Below, piece by piece: positions 11,022 through 21,243 of a DNA stretch of 64,000 bases. The notes under the pieces are model-generated. The model was not told the origin of the DNA and made no database searches. It saw nothing but the letters and a program-made list of their open reading frames with translations. Origin of the DNA: Vibrio comitans. GTDB lineage: Bacteria; Pseudomonadota; Gammaproteobacteria; Enterobacterales; Vibrionaceae. The first letter of the stretch is position 1, and every line of letters starts with the position of its first letter. The translations under genes and the position numbers were made by a program. The stretch lies in contig AP024866.1 of assembly GCA_024346835.1 (NCBI GenBank), positions 2,790,001 through 2,854,000 on the forward strand, written 5' to 3'.

Positions 11022-12185
11022 ATGCCAATACCTAAATTTGTTGATATTTACCAAGGCTTGATAAGCACCTCTTCCATTAGTTCAACCGACCTAAAATGGG
11101 ATGAAGGTAACGCTCAAGTTATCGCTAAACTAGCCACCTGGTTTGAGGACCTAGGCTTTACCGTCACCACGGAAGAAGTAGAACCAGGCAAAATAAACCT
11201 TATGGCTCAATTGGGTAGCGGTGAGGGCGGGCTTCTTCTGGCAGGACATACCGATACTGTACCCTTTGATGAAGGGCGTTGGAATTATGACCCACATCAA
11301 CTGACGTTAGCGGACAATCGCTACTACGGTCTAGGCACTGCTGATATGAAAGGCTTCTTTGCTTTCATTCTCGATGCGGTAAAACAGATGAAAGCCAATG
11401 GTACTGATTGGAGTACGCAAACCAAGCCTCTGTACATCCTTGCAACCTGTGATGAAGAGACCACCATGCTTGGGGCAAGGCATTTCACCAAAGAAGCGCC
11501 ATTTAAGCCTGACTACTGCATCATTGGCGAACCCACTAGCTTGGTACCTGTGCGAGGTCACAAAGGCCATATTGCCAACTCTATTCGTATCACAGGTAAA
11601 TCAGGCCACTCCTCTGATCCAGCCTTAGGCATTAATGCGATTGAGATTATGCATGAGGTGATGTATTCGCTAATGCAGTTGAAGCAGAGATTGGTAAAAG
11701 ACTACCATCACCCTGGCTTTGCCATTCCTAGCCCTACACTTAATCTTGGGCACATTCATGGCGGTGACAGTGCTAACCGTATTTGTGGTTGCTGTGAGCT
11801 GCATTATGACCTTAGACCACTGCCTGGGTTAAGCCTTGAGAGCCTAGATCAGCTTCTGCAAGAATACCTACAGCCTGTTATGCAAAAGTGGCCTGGTCGC
11901 TTAGACATCACACCTCTGCATGAAGCAATACCAGGCTATGAGTGTCAGGCAGATCATCATTTCGTTCATGAAATGCAGGGCATTTGCGAAACAGAATCAC
12001 AAACTGTTAACTATTGTACTGAGGCACCGTTTTTACAGGAACTGTGCCCAACACTTGTTATGGGACCGGGCTCTATCGACCAAGCCCATCAACCGGATGA
12101 GTATCTAAGCTTAGATTTCATTGACCCGACGATTGCAATACTCAAAAAATCCATAAATCAGTACTGCTTTTCAGACAAACAGTAA
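11022..12185 (+). CDS. argE: Acetylornithine deacetylase
   Basis: Zinc-dependent removal of acetyl from N-acetylornithine (linear arginine pathway). 387 residues of the M20 metallopeptidase fold: [12 protein letters not shown] carries the first zinc histidine and the catalytic aspartate, GTADMKGF a bridging aspartate, and [11 protein letters not shown] the catalytic glutamates. This matches ArgE rather than DapE in length and in its place divergent from argC. The linear enzyme explains why the cell needs the ArgA domain on ArgH. Confidence 0.95.
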   Translation: MPIPKFVDIYQGLISTSSISSTDLKWDEGNAQVIAKLATWFEDLGFTVTTEEVEPGKINLMAQLGSGEGGLLLAGHTDTVPFDEGRWNYDPHQLTLADNRYYGLGTADMKGFFAFILDAVKQMKANGTDWSTQTKPLYILATCDEETTMLGARHFTKEAPFKPDYCIIGEPTSLVPVRGHKGHIANSIRITGKSGHSSDPALGINAIEIMHEVMYSLMQLKQRLVKDYHHPGFAIPSPTLNLGHIHGGDSANRICGCCELHYDLRPLPGLSLESLDQLLQEYLQPVMQKWPGRLDITPLHEAIPGYECQADHHFVHEMQGICETESQTVNYCTEAPFLQELCPTLVMGPGSIDQAHQPDEYLSLDFIDPTIAILKKSINQYCFSDKQ

Positions 12186-12220
12186 TAATTTGTGAAATAA
12201 AATTTCAACACTAAGTTTAC

Positions 12221-12265
12221 AAAAACCAGCAGTTATGATTGAAATCAATTTCAACGCTGGTTTTT
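12221..12265 (+). terminator. Terminator after argE
   Basis: A perfect 10-pair stem (AAAAACCAGC / GCTGGTTTTT) begins 35 bases after argE and ends in five T. The loop holds a secondary TTGAAA/TTTCAA hairpin. The A and T flanks also allow weak action on the other strand. Confidence 0.82.
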
Positions 12266-12285
12266 CAAACAATTTTGTTCAAAGT

Positions 12286-12315
12286 TTGACTCTTGCCCCT
12301 TTTCTTGGATAGATT
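12286..12315 (+). promoter_or_regulatory. Candidate sigma-70 promoter of ppc
   Basis: TTGACT (12286) and TAGATT (12310) are separated by 18 bases and lie 50 bases before the ppc start. Good -35, moderate -10; found by eye. Confidence 0.4.
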
Positions 12316-12365
12316 GGATCCCAACTCAAGGAACGGTATGTAATTTATTTACGAGGCTCAATGTA

Positions 12366-14996
12366 ATGAACAAGAAATATTCTGCACTCACAAGTAACGT
12401 TAAGATGCTTGGTAATCTACTTGGCAGAACCATCAAAGATGCCCACGGAGAGGACATTCTCAACAAAGTTGAGACCCTTCGTAAACTGTCCAAATCAGCT
12501 CGCAGCGGCAACCAAGAAGACCGACAAGCTCTAATCAATGAGATTGAAAACCTACCGGACGATCAATTCATTCCAGTAGCTCGTGCATTCAATCAGTTTT
12601 TGAATCTGACCAACATCGCCGATCAGTACCACACTATTTCTCGTCATTGCGAAGAGCAGGTTTGCGAACCCGATGTCATTCAAACCCTTTTCAGCAAGCT
12701 ACATTCTCAAGACATCTCAAAAGCTGAAGCGTCAGAGGCAATCAACAACCTCAACATCGAATTGGTATTAACCGCTCACCCAACAGAAGTCACTCGCCGC
12801 ACCATGATCAACAAGCTTCTTAAGATAAACGACTGTTTATCTAAATTAGAGCTTAGCGATATTGGCCAATCAGAACGCATTAAGACAGAACGCCGCCTAG
12901 AACAGCTTATTGCTCAAAGCTGGCACTCTGACGTTATTCGCCAGCAGCGCCCTACACCTCTTGATGAGGCTAAATGGGGCTTTGCGGTAGTAGAAAATTC
13001 TCTATGGGAAGCCATTCCAGACTTCTTACGTGAGCTAGATGATCGTGTTTCTACGCACCTAGATGAGCGTCTACCTATAGATGCTCGCCCAGTGCACTTT
13101 TCATCATGGATGGGCGGTGACCGAGACGGCAACCCATTTGTCACTCACAACATCACTCAAGAAGTATTGTGGTTATCCCGCTGGAAAGCGGCTGACCTTT
13201 ATCATGCGGACATTGAAGAGCTGATCACTGAGCTTTCAATGACGAAATGCAATGATGCTGTACGCAGTCTTGCAGGTGACAGCCATGAACCGTACCGTGC
13301 AATCCTTAAAGAGCTTCGTACTCTTCTAAGTAACACTCAGCAGGTTATCGACGCTAAAGTGTTAGGTTCAACTGTTCCTAACCTACCGATACTAGAAAGC
13401 GCAGATCAGCTTTGGGATCCTCTACACACTATCTACACCTCTTTGCACGAGTGTGGCATGGGTGTAATCGCAGAAGGTTCTCTGCTTGATACTCTACGTC
13501 GTATTAAGTGTTTCGGTGTACATCTAGTTCGCCTGGATATTCGTCAAGAAAGTACTCGCCATTCGGATGCACTATCCGAAGTGACTCGTTTCCTTGGCCT
13601 AGGTGACTACGATCAATGGAGTGAGCAAGACAAGGTTGCATTCTTAGTTAAAGAGCTAAGCTCGAACCGCCCTCTTATTCCACACAACTGGGAGCCATCA
13701 GCAGAAGTTAAAGAGGTCATTGATACCTGTAAGACCATTGCTGAACACCCAATTGAAGCCTTTGGCGCGTATGTTATCTCAATGGCACGCACGGCTTCAG
13801 ATGTGTTAGCCGTTCACCTATTGCTTCGTGAGGCAGGCTGTAAGTTCCGCCTAGGCGTTTGTCCTTTGTTTGAAACACTGGATGACTTGAACAACTCCGA
13901 AGCCGTCATGCAGCAACTATTTAATATCGACTGGTACCGTGGATTTATCCAAGGTGAGCAGATGGTAATGATCGGTTACTCTGATTCAGCGAAAGATGCG
14001 GGCGTTATGTCTGCGGGTTGGGCTCAGTATGATGCCATGGACAAGTTGGTTAAGGTATGTGAAGCACAAAATATCGACCTAACTCTATTCCACGGTCGTG
14101 GCGGTACTATTGGTCGTGGCGGTGCTCCAGCGCACGCTGCACTGCTTTCTCAGCCACCAAAGAGCCTACAAGGCGGTCTGCGTGTAACTGAGCAAGGCGA
14201 GATGATTCGCTTTAAATTGGGGCTTCCTCAGGTCGCGGTAAACAGCCTAAACCTATACGCCAGTGCGATTCTAGAAGCGAACCTTCTTCCACCACCAGAG
14301 CCTAAGAAAGATTGGCGCGACCTAATGGAAGTGCTGTCACAGGTGTCTTGTGAAGCTTATCGTGGCGTTGTCCGTGGTGAACCTGACTTTGTCCCATACT
14401 TCCGCGCAGCGACGCCAGAGCTTGAACTAGGCAAACTGCCTCTAGGTTCTCGTCCTTCGAAGCGTAACCCTAATGGTGGCGTTGAGAGCTTGCGTGCAAT
14501 TCCATGGATCTTCTCATGGAGCCAAAACCGCCTCGTTCTTCCAGCGTGGTTAGGTGCAGGTGAAGCTATCCAGTACTCTATCGATGAGGGTCACCTTGAG
14601 CTTCTAGAAGAGATGTGTCGTGAGTGGCCATTCTTCTCTACCCGCTTAGGTATGCTAGAAATGGTGTACTACAAGTGCAGCATGGATATCTCCAAGCTTT
14701 ATGATGAAAAGCTAACTGATCCTTCTCTATGGCGCCTAGGTGAGAGCCTACGTACACAACTGCAAAAAGACATCCAAGCCGTGCTGAAGGTTGAGAACAA
14801 CGAAAACCTAATGCAAAGCGACCCGTGGGGTCTTGAGTCAATTCGTCTACGTAACATTTACGTTGATCCATTGAACATGCTGCAAGTGGAGCTTCTTAAG
14901 CGCACAAGGAAAACGGAAGAAAACAATCCTGATCTTGAAGAAGCGCTGATGATCACAATCGCGGGTATTGCCGCAGGTATGCGTAACACAGGCTAA
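12366..14996 (+). CDS. ppc: Phosphoenolpyruvate carboxylase
   Basis: Anaplerotic carboxylation of PEP to oxaloacetate in the cytoplasm. 876 residues, the normal bacterial length. Catalytic signatures are intact: [13 protein letters not shown] (catalytic histidine), the [14 protein letters not shown] loop for PEP and bicarbonate, and [10 protein letters not shown]; the C terminus ends MRNTG as in active enzymes. Monocistronic, with a terminator on each side. Confidence 0.98.
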   Translation: MNKKYSALTSNVKMLGNLLGRTIKDAHGEDILNKVETLRKLSKSARSGNQEDRQALINEIENLPDDQFIPVARAFNQFLNLTNIADQYHTISRHCEEQVCEPDVIQTLFSKLHSQDISKAEASEAINNLNIELVLTAHPTEVTRRTMINKLLKINDCLSKLELSDIGQSERIKTERRLEQLIAQSWHSDVIRQQRPTPLDEAKWGFAVVENSLWEAIPDFLRELDDRVSTHLDERLPIDARPVHFSSWMGGDRDGNPFVTHNITQEVLWLSRWKAADLYHADIEELITELSMTKCNDAVRSLAGDSHEPYRAILKELRTLLSNTQQVIDAKVLGSTVPNLPILESADQLWDPLHTIYTSLHECGMGVIAEGSLLDTLRRIKCFGVHLVRLDIRQESTRHSDALSEVTRFLGLGDYDQWSEQDKVAFLVKELSSNRPLIPHNWEPSAEVKEVIDTCKTIAEHPIEAFGAYVISMARTASDVLAVHLLLREAGCKFRLGVCPLFETLDDLNNSEAVMQQLFNIDWYRGFIQGEQMVMIGYSDSAKDAGVMSAGWAQYDAMDKLVKVCEAQNIDLTLFHGRGGTIGRGGAPAHAALLSQPPKSLQGGLRVTEQGEMIRFKLGLPQVAVNSLNLYASAILEANLLPPPEPKKDWRDLMEVLSQVSCEAYRGVVRGEPDFVPYFRAATPELELGKLPLGSRPSKRNPNGGVESLRAIPWIFSWSQNRLVLPAWLGAGEAIQYSIDEGHLELLEEMCREWPFFSTRLGMLEMVYYKCSMDISKLYDEKLTDPSLWRLGESLRTQLQKDIQAVLKVENNENLMQSDPWGLESIRLRNIYVDPLNMLQVELLKRTRKTEENNPDLEEALMITIAGIAAGMRNTG

Positions 14997-15026
14997 TAGC
15001 TGAACCGCACATTGTGATAGATATCT

Positions 15027-15059
15027 AAGCCCTAGCTCTTTTGAGCTGGGGCTTTTTTT
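15027..15059 (+). terminator. Terminator after ppc
   Basis: A ten-pair stem with one wobble (GCCCTAGCTC / GAGCTGGGGC, loop TTTT) is followed by seven T. Confidence 0.9.
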
Positions 15060-15251
15060 CGTCTTTATGATCCAGTTAGCAATATGAGACTAGAAGCCGT
15101 AAACATGTTTTTGTAATACTTATTTTGCGTTAATCTAACGTTACCAAATCATAGTAAACTGTTAGCTTATAGATAGGGCATCTTGGGTTTCAATAACAAA
15201 CCAGAGACACAATATCCCCTGTCTATTGAACATAATAAAATCAATTTTCTC

Positions 15252-15273
15252 AGGTGAGAATGGCTTAAAAGGT
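15252..15273 (+). promoter_or_regulatory. Predicted Qrr sRNA pairing site in the aphA leader
   Basis: The gap between ppc and aphA is 386 bases with no other gene. In it AGGTGAGAATGGCTTAAAAG is, apart from an internal mismatch and single-base bulges, the reverse complement of the 5' part of Vibrio Qrr sRNAs as I recall them (ACCCUUAUUAAGCC then UCACCU). Qrr2-5 are known to activate aphA translation through this segment, which Qrr1 lacks. The qrr genes are not in the window, so this rests on recalled sequence. Confidence 0.6.
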
Positions 15274-15382
15274 AATACATGCGCTCAAGGAAATCTTGAG
15301 TGGCTCGCACTCTTCAATTAAGACCAATATAGAGTCAGATCGGTGCGTTGTTTTTTATATGCAGTATATATGGAAGAAAAAC

Positions 15383-15913
15383 ATGTCATTACCACACGTT
15401 ATATTGACCGTACTAAGCACACGAGATGCTACCGGTTACGACATTACAAAAGAGTTTTCTTATAGCATCGGCTATTTCTGGAAAGCGAGCCACCAGCAAG
15501 TTTATCGTGAGCTAAACAAGTTGGCCGCAAACGAGTTAGTGACTTGTGAGTTACAACCTCAATCCGGAAAACCAGATAAAAAGATTTACTCCATCACAGA
15601 GCGCGGCCGTGAGGCACTGGCTAAGTGGTTTGATCAACCTATTTCACACCCAACGGTGCGAGATGAATTTGCCGCTAAACTTTACGCTTGTGAAGTTCAG
15701 CCTGCAGAAGGCTTTTCAGACCAACTGCAACATGCACTAAACGACTCACGTAAACTGGTTCAGTTTTACAAAGAGATTGAGGGTACACACTACTCCGATA
15801 CTCGCCTTCTGAATCAAAAAGAGAAGATTGAGCGCCTAACACTGCGCCGCAACCTTCTAACTCGCGAAGCGTGGAATGAATGGGCAGAAGAAGTGCTAGG
15901 CGAGATAGCTTAG
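15383..15913 (+). CDS. aphA: PadR-family master regulator AphA
   Basis: Low-cell-density quorum-sensing regulator and, in V. cholerae, activator of virulence genes. From the chosen start it begins MSLPHVILTVLSTRDATGYD, closely like V. cholerae AphA, and is 176 residues long (V. cholerae about 179). The start at 15383 has GGAAG 6 bases upstream; an open frame extends to 15296 but adds residues not found in AphA. It has an N-terminal PadR winged helix (HQQVYRELNKL) and a C-terminal helical dimerisation domain. Regulation is expected from LuxR/HapR repression and Qrr pairing. Confidence 0.95.
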   Translation: MSLPHVILTVLSTRDATGYDITKEFSYSIGYFWKASHQQVYRELNKLAANELVTCELQPQSGKPDKKIYSITERGREALAKWFDQPISHPTVRDEFAAKLYACEVQPAEGFSDQLQHALNDSRKLVQFYKEIEGTHYSDTRLLNQKEKIERLTLRRNLLTREAWNEWAEEVLGEIA

Positions 15914-15922
15914 CTGATATAC

Positions 15923-15961
15923 AAAAGGACCTAGCACATTATGCACTAGGTCCTTTGTTTT
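15923..15961. terminator. Bidirectional terminator between aphA and metF
   Basis: A perfect 11-pair stem (AAAGGACCTAG / CTAGGTCCTTT) lies 10 bases after aphA, between convergent genes; A-rich and T-rich flanks serve both strands. Confidence 0.85.
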
Positions 15962-15979
15962 ATGTTCGGCTTCTAAAGT

Positions 15980-16897
<918 letters not shown>

Positions 16898-16918
16898 TCA
16901 GCACAATCTCATAACCTT

Positions 16919-16950
16919 GAACGTTTAGACGTCTATATGTCTAGATAATG
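16919..16950. promoter_or_regulatory. Tandem MetJ boxes upstream of metF
   Basis: Contiguous 8-mers: a weak GAACGTTT (16919), perfect AGACGTCT (16927), ATATGTCT (16935) and AGATAATG (16943). MetJ binds two or more adjacent AGACGTCT-like boxes cooperatively. They lie 40 to 71 bases upstream of the metF start, in its promoter region. Confidence 0.85.
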
Positions 16951-17065
16951 TAAATTTATGAGGGGGATGTCAACAAAAATTCGTGCAAACTTTGAGTGAT
17001 TTTTTGAAGGAAGGCATCCGATGCCTAGTAAGCACTAGCAACACCGGATGAATTAGCTTTTAGAT

Positions 17066-19474
17066 TTATAGTAAACCAGAGAGTCTGTTGAGATCAGACT
17101 GCAATGCACCAGCAGTCACCTCACGTCCAGCACCAGGCCCACGGATAACCAACGGGTTATCCTTGTACCATTTGCTCTCAATAGCAAAGATATTGTCACA
17201 AGGAAGCAAGTTCGCCAGTGCATGACGCTCATCAAGCGCCTCTACGCCCACTGTCGCTTCTCCATCTTTCGATAGACGTGCAACATAACGAAGTACCTTG
17301 CCTTCGCTCTGAGCCTTATCTAGGCGCTCAGCCAGCAGCTCATTAAGAATATGTGCTTGATGGAAGAAGTCATCCACTGATAGATGCAATAACTCTTTAG
17401 GTACTAGAGACTCTACCTTGACGCTCTCTGGCTCAAGCTCTAGTCCTGACTCGCGCGCTAGAATAACCAATTTACGCATAACATCAGTGCCATCCAAATC
17501 CGCCCTAGGATCAGGCTCAGTAAGTCCTTGTTGCCAAGCAAGATCAACTAATTCACTAAATGGAATCAAGCCATCGTACTGCTGGAATAGCCAAGATAGA
17601 GTGCCAGAGAAAATCCCTGAAATAGCCACTATCTGGTCGCCGCTTTCACGCAGATCTCGCACAGTATGGTTTACTGGTAAACCAGCACCCACTGTTGCGT
17701 TATATAACCAATGGCGTCCTGTTTTGGAAAAGACATCTTGCACTTGATGGTAAAACTCACTCGGCGCAGAACCGGCTAGCTTGTTGGCAGAAATAACATG
17801 CATGCCATGCTCAGCAAACTCTAGATAACGATCCGACACTTCTTGGCTAGCGGTAACATCCAGTACCACTATCTCGTCGTAGCTCGATTGTTTTCTTACT
17901 AAAGAAACCCAGTCTTCTTCACCGGCTACCGCCTCTTCCGCAAAGTGGGTATTTAACGTGCCAGCATCAATACCATTCTCATCAAACCAATAGCGGTTAC
18001 TCGCTACAACGGCGATCAGGTCAAAGCTCATGCCTCGGCGCTTTTCTAACTCGACTTTTTGCTGTGCAAATAGCTCAATCCAATTGGAACCAATATTGCC
18101 TTTACCACACAGCACTATGCCAACACGCTTTTGCGCTTGGAACAGTTGGCTATGCAAAGACTCAAGCAGTTCAGGTACCTTATTGGTTCTCACCACAGCA
18201 ATTAAGCTCAGCTCCGAATCTGTCTCAAACATGAACTCAACGGGCACGCTCTTTAGTGTTTGGTAAAAACCAAAGCAATGATTGGCGTTGTTGGTCACGC
18301 CTGCGCCAACCGCCGCAATCAAAGACAAGCCTGATTTCACCTCTACGCCAACCTCAAGATGAGCAGACTCAATGCACTCTAATGCGCCAGCAAGTAGCTC
18401 ACTGGTGTAAGCAAGACGCAGACAGTTGTTATCTGATTGAGATTCATAGGCTAGCGGTGCAAGTTGAGCTTTATTCAGTAAAGATAAGACTTGAGGCTCT
18501 AAACGCTCAAAGTCATGAGCATGACTCAGCGTCAGCTCAATAAGGTTAACGTCGTCTAGTGAGGTAACGATCTTCGCACCACGTCCCGAGGCCAGCACAC
18601 GCTCAATGCGCGTTGAGCCAGACTCTGGTTGATGACTGCAACGCAGTTCCATGTCCATAGTACTCTGCGCTACTGGCTGCAATGTGCGACTGTGTAATAC
18701 AGGAGCTGCTAAGCGCGCCAGTTCACTCGCTTCATCAAGACGAAGTAACGGAAGTAAGCAAGCATCACTGACAATACGTGGATCGGCACTGTAAACACCA
18801 GCGACATCACTCCAGATAGTCACCTTAGAGACTTCAGCTAAAGCGCCAACAATAGTTGCCGAATAGTCAGAGCCATTACGTCCAAGCAGAACGGTTTCAC
18901 CCTCTTGGTTCTGAGCCATAAAACCGGTAACCACCAGTCGTCTGTGTGGGTGCTGCGCAACTACTGATTTCGCGAGTGGCCAAGATAGTCCGCGATCGAT
19001 CTCAGGTTGTGTGCCCACTTCAGCGCGCAAGAAATCACGCGAGTCGATAGCGACACTTTCCATCCCCTTATCACTGAGGAGAGCCGCAAGCAGGCGAGAT
19101 GACCAAACCTCACCATGACCAAGTGCTGCCGATCTTTGCGATTCGCTTAAAGGCGCGTTTAAAGCACTCAGTGCGGTGAATTCATTATTCAACACTTCTT
19201 GTAGTGATTCGACTTTCTCTTCTGGCAGCAGGTCGATAATCAATTGGTTCTGATATGCACGCAGTTCCAGCAAGATCTCGTGAGCAACTCGTCCATCTTT
19301 CTCTAACGCCGCCAACCAACGTAGCAAATTGTTTGTGGTTGAGCCGGCAGCAGAAACGATAATCAAATCTTCCACATTAGAGTATTCTGCCAAGATATTG
19401 GCAACGCGACTAAAACACTCAGCATTGGCAAGGCTACTACCGCCAAATTTATGAAGCTGCTTTAGGTTTCCCAT
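17066..19474 (-). CDS. metL: Bifunctional aspartokinase / homoserine dehydrogenase II
   Basis: Catalyses the first and third steps from aspartate towards methionine. 802 residues: aspartokinase at about 1-290 (start KFGGSSLAN, substrate loop GRNGSDYSA), a regulatory ACT-like linker to about 450, and homoserine dehydrogenase at about 460-802 with nucleotide motif GKGNIGS and SANKLAGS. Lies 2 bases after metB, so translationally linked; under MetJ control from the metB promoter. Confidence 0.96.
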   Translation of the reverse strand: MGNLKQLHKFGGSSLANAECFSRVANILAEYSNVEDLIIVSAAGSTTNNLLRWLAALEKDGRVAHEILLELRAYQNQLIIDLLPEEKVESLQEVLNNEFTALSALNAPLSESQRSAALGHGEVWSSRLLAALLSDKGMESVAIDSRDFLRAEVGTQPEIDRGLSWPLAKSVVAQHPHRRLVVTGFMAQNQEGETVLLGRNGSDYSATIVGALAEVSKVTIWSDVAGVYSADPRIVSDACLLPLLRLDEASELARLAAPVLHSRTLQPVAQSTMDMELRCSHQPESGSTRIERVLASGRGAKIVTSLDDVNLIELTLSHAHDFERLEPQVLSLLNKAQLAPLAYESQSDNNCLRLAYTSELLAGALECIESAHLEVGVEVKSGLSLIAAVGAGVTNNANHCFGFYQTLKSVPVEFMFETDSELSLIAVVRTNKVPELLESLHSQLFQAQKRVGIVLCGKGNIGSNWIELFAQQKVELEKRRGMSFDLIAVVASNRYWFDENGIDAGTLNTHFAEEAVAGEEDWVSLVRKQSSYDEIVVLDVTASQEVSDRYLEFAEHGMHVISANKLAGSAPSEFYHQVQDVFSKTGRHWLYNATVGAGLPVNHTVRDLRESGDQIVAISGIFSGTLSWLFQQYDGLIPFSELVDLAWQQGLTEPDPRADLDGTDVMRKLVILARESGLELEPESVKVESLVPKELLHLSVDDFFHQAHILNELLAERLDKAQSEGKVLRYVARLSKDGEATVGVEALDERHALANLLPCDNIFAIESKWYKDNPLVIRGPGAGREVTAGALQSDLNRLSGLL

Positions 19475-19476
19475 GG

Positions 19477-20640
19477 TTACTTCTCCACTAGATCGAATGC
19501 TTGAGTAAGGTCGTCAATTAGATCATCAGCATCTTCAAGGCCCACAGACAAACGCAACAAGAAATGAGAAACACCCGCTTCCGCTAGAGCTTCTTCACCC
19601 ATAGCACGGTGTGTCATGGTTGCAGGGTGGCAAATTAAGCTCTCTACTCCACCTAAAGATTCGGCCAGTGAGAATAGCTTTAAGCCGCCGACAAATGTTT
19701 TTAGCTCTTCCATACTGCCATCAAATTCAAAGCTCAGCATGCTACCAAAGCCAGATTGTTGGCGCTTTGCAATCTCATGACCCGGATGCTCAGGAAGGCT
19801 TGGGTGGTAGATGGTTTTAACGCGCTTTTGCGATTGAAGGTAGTTAAGAATCTGCTGTGACCCTTCTTCATGAACACGCATTCGAGCACCCAAGGTACGA
19901 ATGCCACGCAGGGTCATGTAGCTATCAAATGGCGTACCCGTCGCACCGATGCAATTACCCCACCAGCCAAGCTCTTCTGCGTGCTCTTCGGTTTTGGTTA
20001 TCACCACACCGCCAATAACGTCAGAGTGACCATTAATGTACTTGGTGGTTGAATGAATAACGAAGTCTGCGCCCAGCTCTAAAGGCTTTTGGAATATAGG
20101 CGTCAAAAAGGTATTGTCGACACCCACTAGTGCACCAACCTCAGCCGCTTGTTGGCATACTTTTGCAATATCCACTACACGAACCAGAGGGTTTGATGGC
20201 GTTTCGATAAGAATAAGTTTTGGTTTTTTTGCTATCGCTGCGGCAAGTGCTTGCTCGTCAGATTGATCGACAAACTCTACCTTGAAGTCACCCTTTAGAG
20301 AGCGGGTATTGAATAGACGGTAGGTTCCACCATAGCAATCATGCGGTGCAACGATTAAATCATCAGGGCCCAAAAAGGCTGAAACCCATAGGTTTAAAGC
20401 TGAAGTGCCACAGTTAGTTACCACTGCGCCTTTACCTGATTCCAACTCAAACAGTGCCGTCTCTAGTAATCCTCGATTTGGGTTTCCTGAGCGGGTATAG
20501 TCGTACTTTGGTACATCTCCAAATGAAGGAAAACCATAGTTGGTGGACAGATAAATTGGGGGAACAACAGCATGGTGTTGGGTATCAGATTCGATACCGG
20601 TACGAACGGCAATCGTCGATGACTTGTGTTTACTGCTCAT
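19477..20640 (-). CDS. metB: Cystathionine gamma-synthase
   Basis: PLP enzyme that joins an activated homoserine ester to cysteine. 387 residues of the Cys/Met metabolism PLP family; the PLP lysine sits in VIHSTTKYINGHSD. The family also includes cystathionine beta- and gamma-lyases, but the pairing with metL and the divergent metJ makes MetB the clear call. The start follows AAGGACAAGAAA. Confidence 0.95.
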   Translation of the reverse strand: MSSKHKSSTIAVRTGIESDTQHHAVVPPIYLSTNYGFPSFGDVPKYDYTRSGNPNRGLLETALFELESGKGAVVTNCGTSALNLWVSAFLGPDDLIVAPHDCYGGTYRLFNTRSLKGDFKVEFVDQSDEQALAAAIAKKPKLILIETPSNPLVRVVDIAKVCQQAAEVGALVGVDNTFLTPIFQKPLELGADFVIHSTTKYINGHSDVIGGVVITKTEEHAEELGWWGNCIGATGTPFDSYMTLRGIRTLGARMRVHEEGSQQILNYLQSQKRVKTIYHPSLPEHPGHEIAKRQQSGFGSMLSFEFDGSMEELKTFVGGLKLFSLAESLGGVESLICHPATMTHRAMGEEALAEAGVSHFLLRLSVGLEDADDLIDDLTQAFDLVEK

Positions 20641-20730
20641 TTTCTTGTCCTTTCCTTTGACAATGACTGGCGGAGTTTGATACCAATCAAATTAATCTAA
20701 TTCTGTTCATAGATTACCCCGATAACCATC

Positions 20731-20762
20731 AGACATCAACACATCTAGACGTCTAAATGCCT
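20731..20762. promoter_or_regulatory. Four tandem MetJ boxes between metB and metJ
   Basis: Contiguous 8-mers AGACATCA, ACACATCT, AGACGTCT (perfect, 20747-20754) and AAATGCCT. They sit between the divergent genes metB and metJ, so they fit repression of metBL and autoregulation of metJ. Confidence 0.85.
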
Positions 20763-20830
20763 TTACATATAGCAGTCAATATCGCTAGAATTGGGTATTA
20801 ACTCTTATATTAGGTAATTAAAGGTTTCCA

Positions 20831-21148
20831 ATGGCAGACTGGAATGGCGAATACATCAGCCCATATGCTGAGCACGGTAAGAAAAGCACTCAAGTTAAAA
20901 AGATCACTGTGTCTATTCCGCTTAAGGTTCTTAAGATTCTGACTGACGAGCGCACTCGTCGCCAGGTGAACAACCTGCGTCATGCAACCAATAGCGAACT
21001 GCTTTGTGAGGCATTCTTGCATGCTTACACAGGACAGCCTCTACCTACTGACGAAGACCTTAGAAAAGACCACCCTGATGAGATCCCAGCTGAAGCTCAG
21101 CAAATCATGTCTGATCTAGGTATCGAACTAGAAGTGTTTGATGACTAA
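20831..21148 (+). CDS. metJ: Methionine repressor MetJ
   Basis: Ribbon-helix-helix repressor that uses S-adenosylmethionine as corepressor. 105 residues; the DNA-binding strand is [15 protein letters not shown] and the following helix carries [16 protein letters not shown], both as in E. coli MetJ. Divergent from metBL with MetJ boxes between. Confidence 0.97.
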   Translation: MADWNGEYISPYAEHGKKSTQVKKITVSIPLKVLKILTDERTRRQVNNLRHATNSELLCEAFLHAYTGQPLPTDEDLRKDHPDEIPAEAQQIMSDLGIELEVFDD

Positions 21149-21192
21149 CTTAACGCCCATTGGCAAAATTGATATGCCGATGAGTAGATAGC

Positions 21193-21232
21193 AAAAGGGG
21201 GTTAGAGTACGCGTACTCTAACCCCCTTTTTT
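21193..21232. terminator. Bidirectional terminator, perfect 38-bp palindrome, between metJ and the malic enzyme gene
   Basis: Bases 21193-21230 are a perfect palindrome centred between 21211 and 21212, from AAAAGGGGG to CCCCCTTTT, with further T after it. Even with a 4-base loop the stem has 17 pairs, so it should stop transcription from both convergent genes. Confidence 0.95.
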
Positions 21233-21243
21233 ATATTTCAGGA

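Noticed and set aside
15061..15240. LuxR/HapR binding box in the aphA promoter region
   Set aside because: TTATTTTGCGTTAATCTAA resembles half of the consensus only; not enough to annotate although LuxR control of aphA is expected.
17000..17050. Stem CATCCG/CGGATG with inner CTAG pairs after metL, considered as a terminator
   Set aside because: No T run on the minus strand after the stem, and a long imperfect middle; too weak to call.
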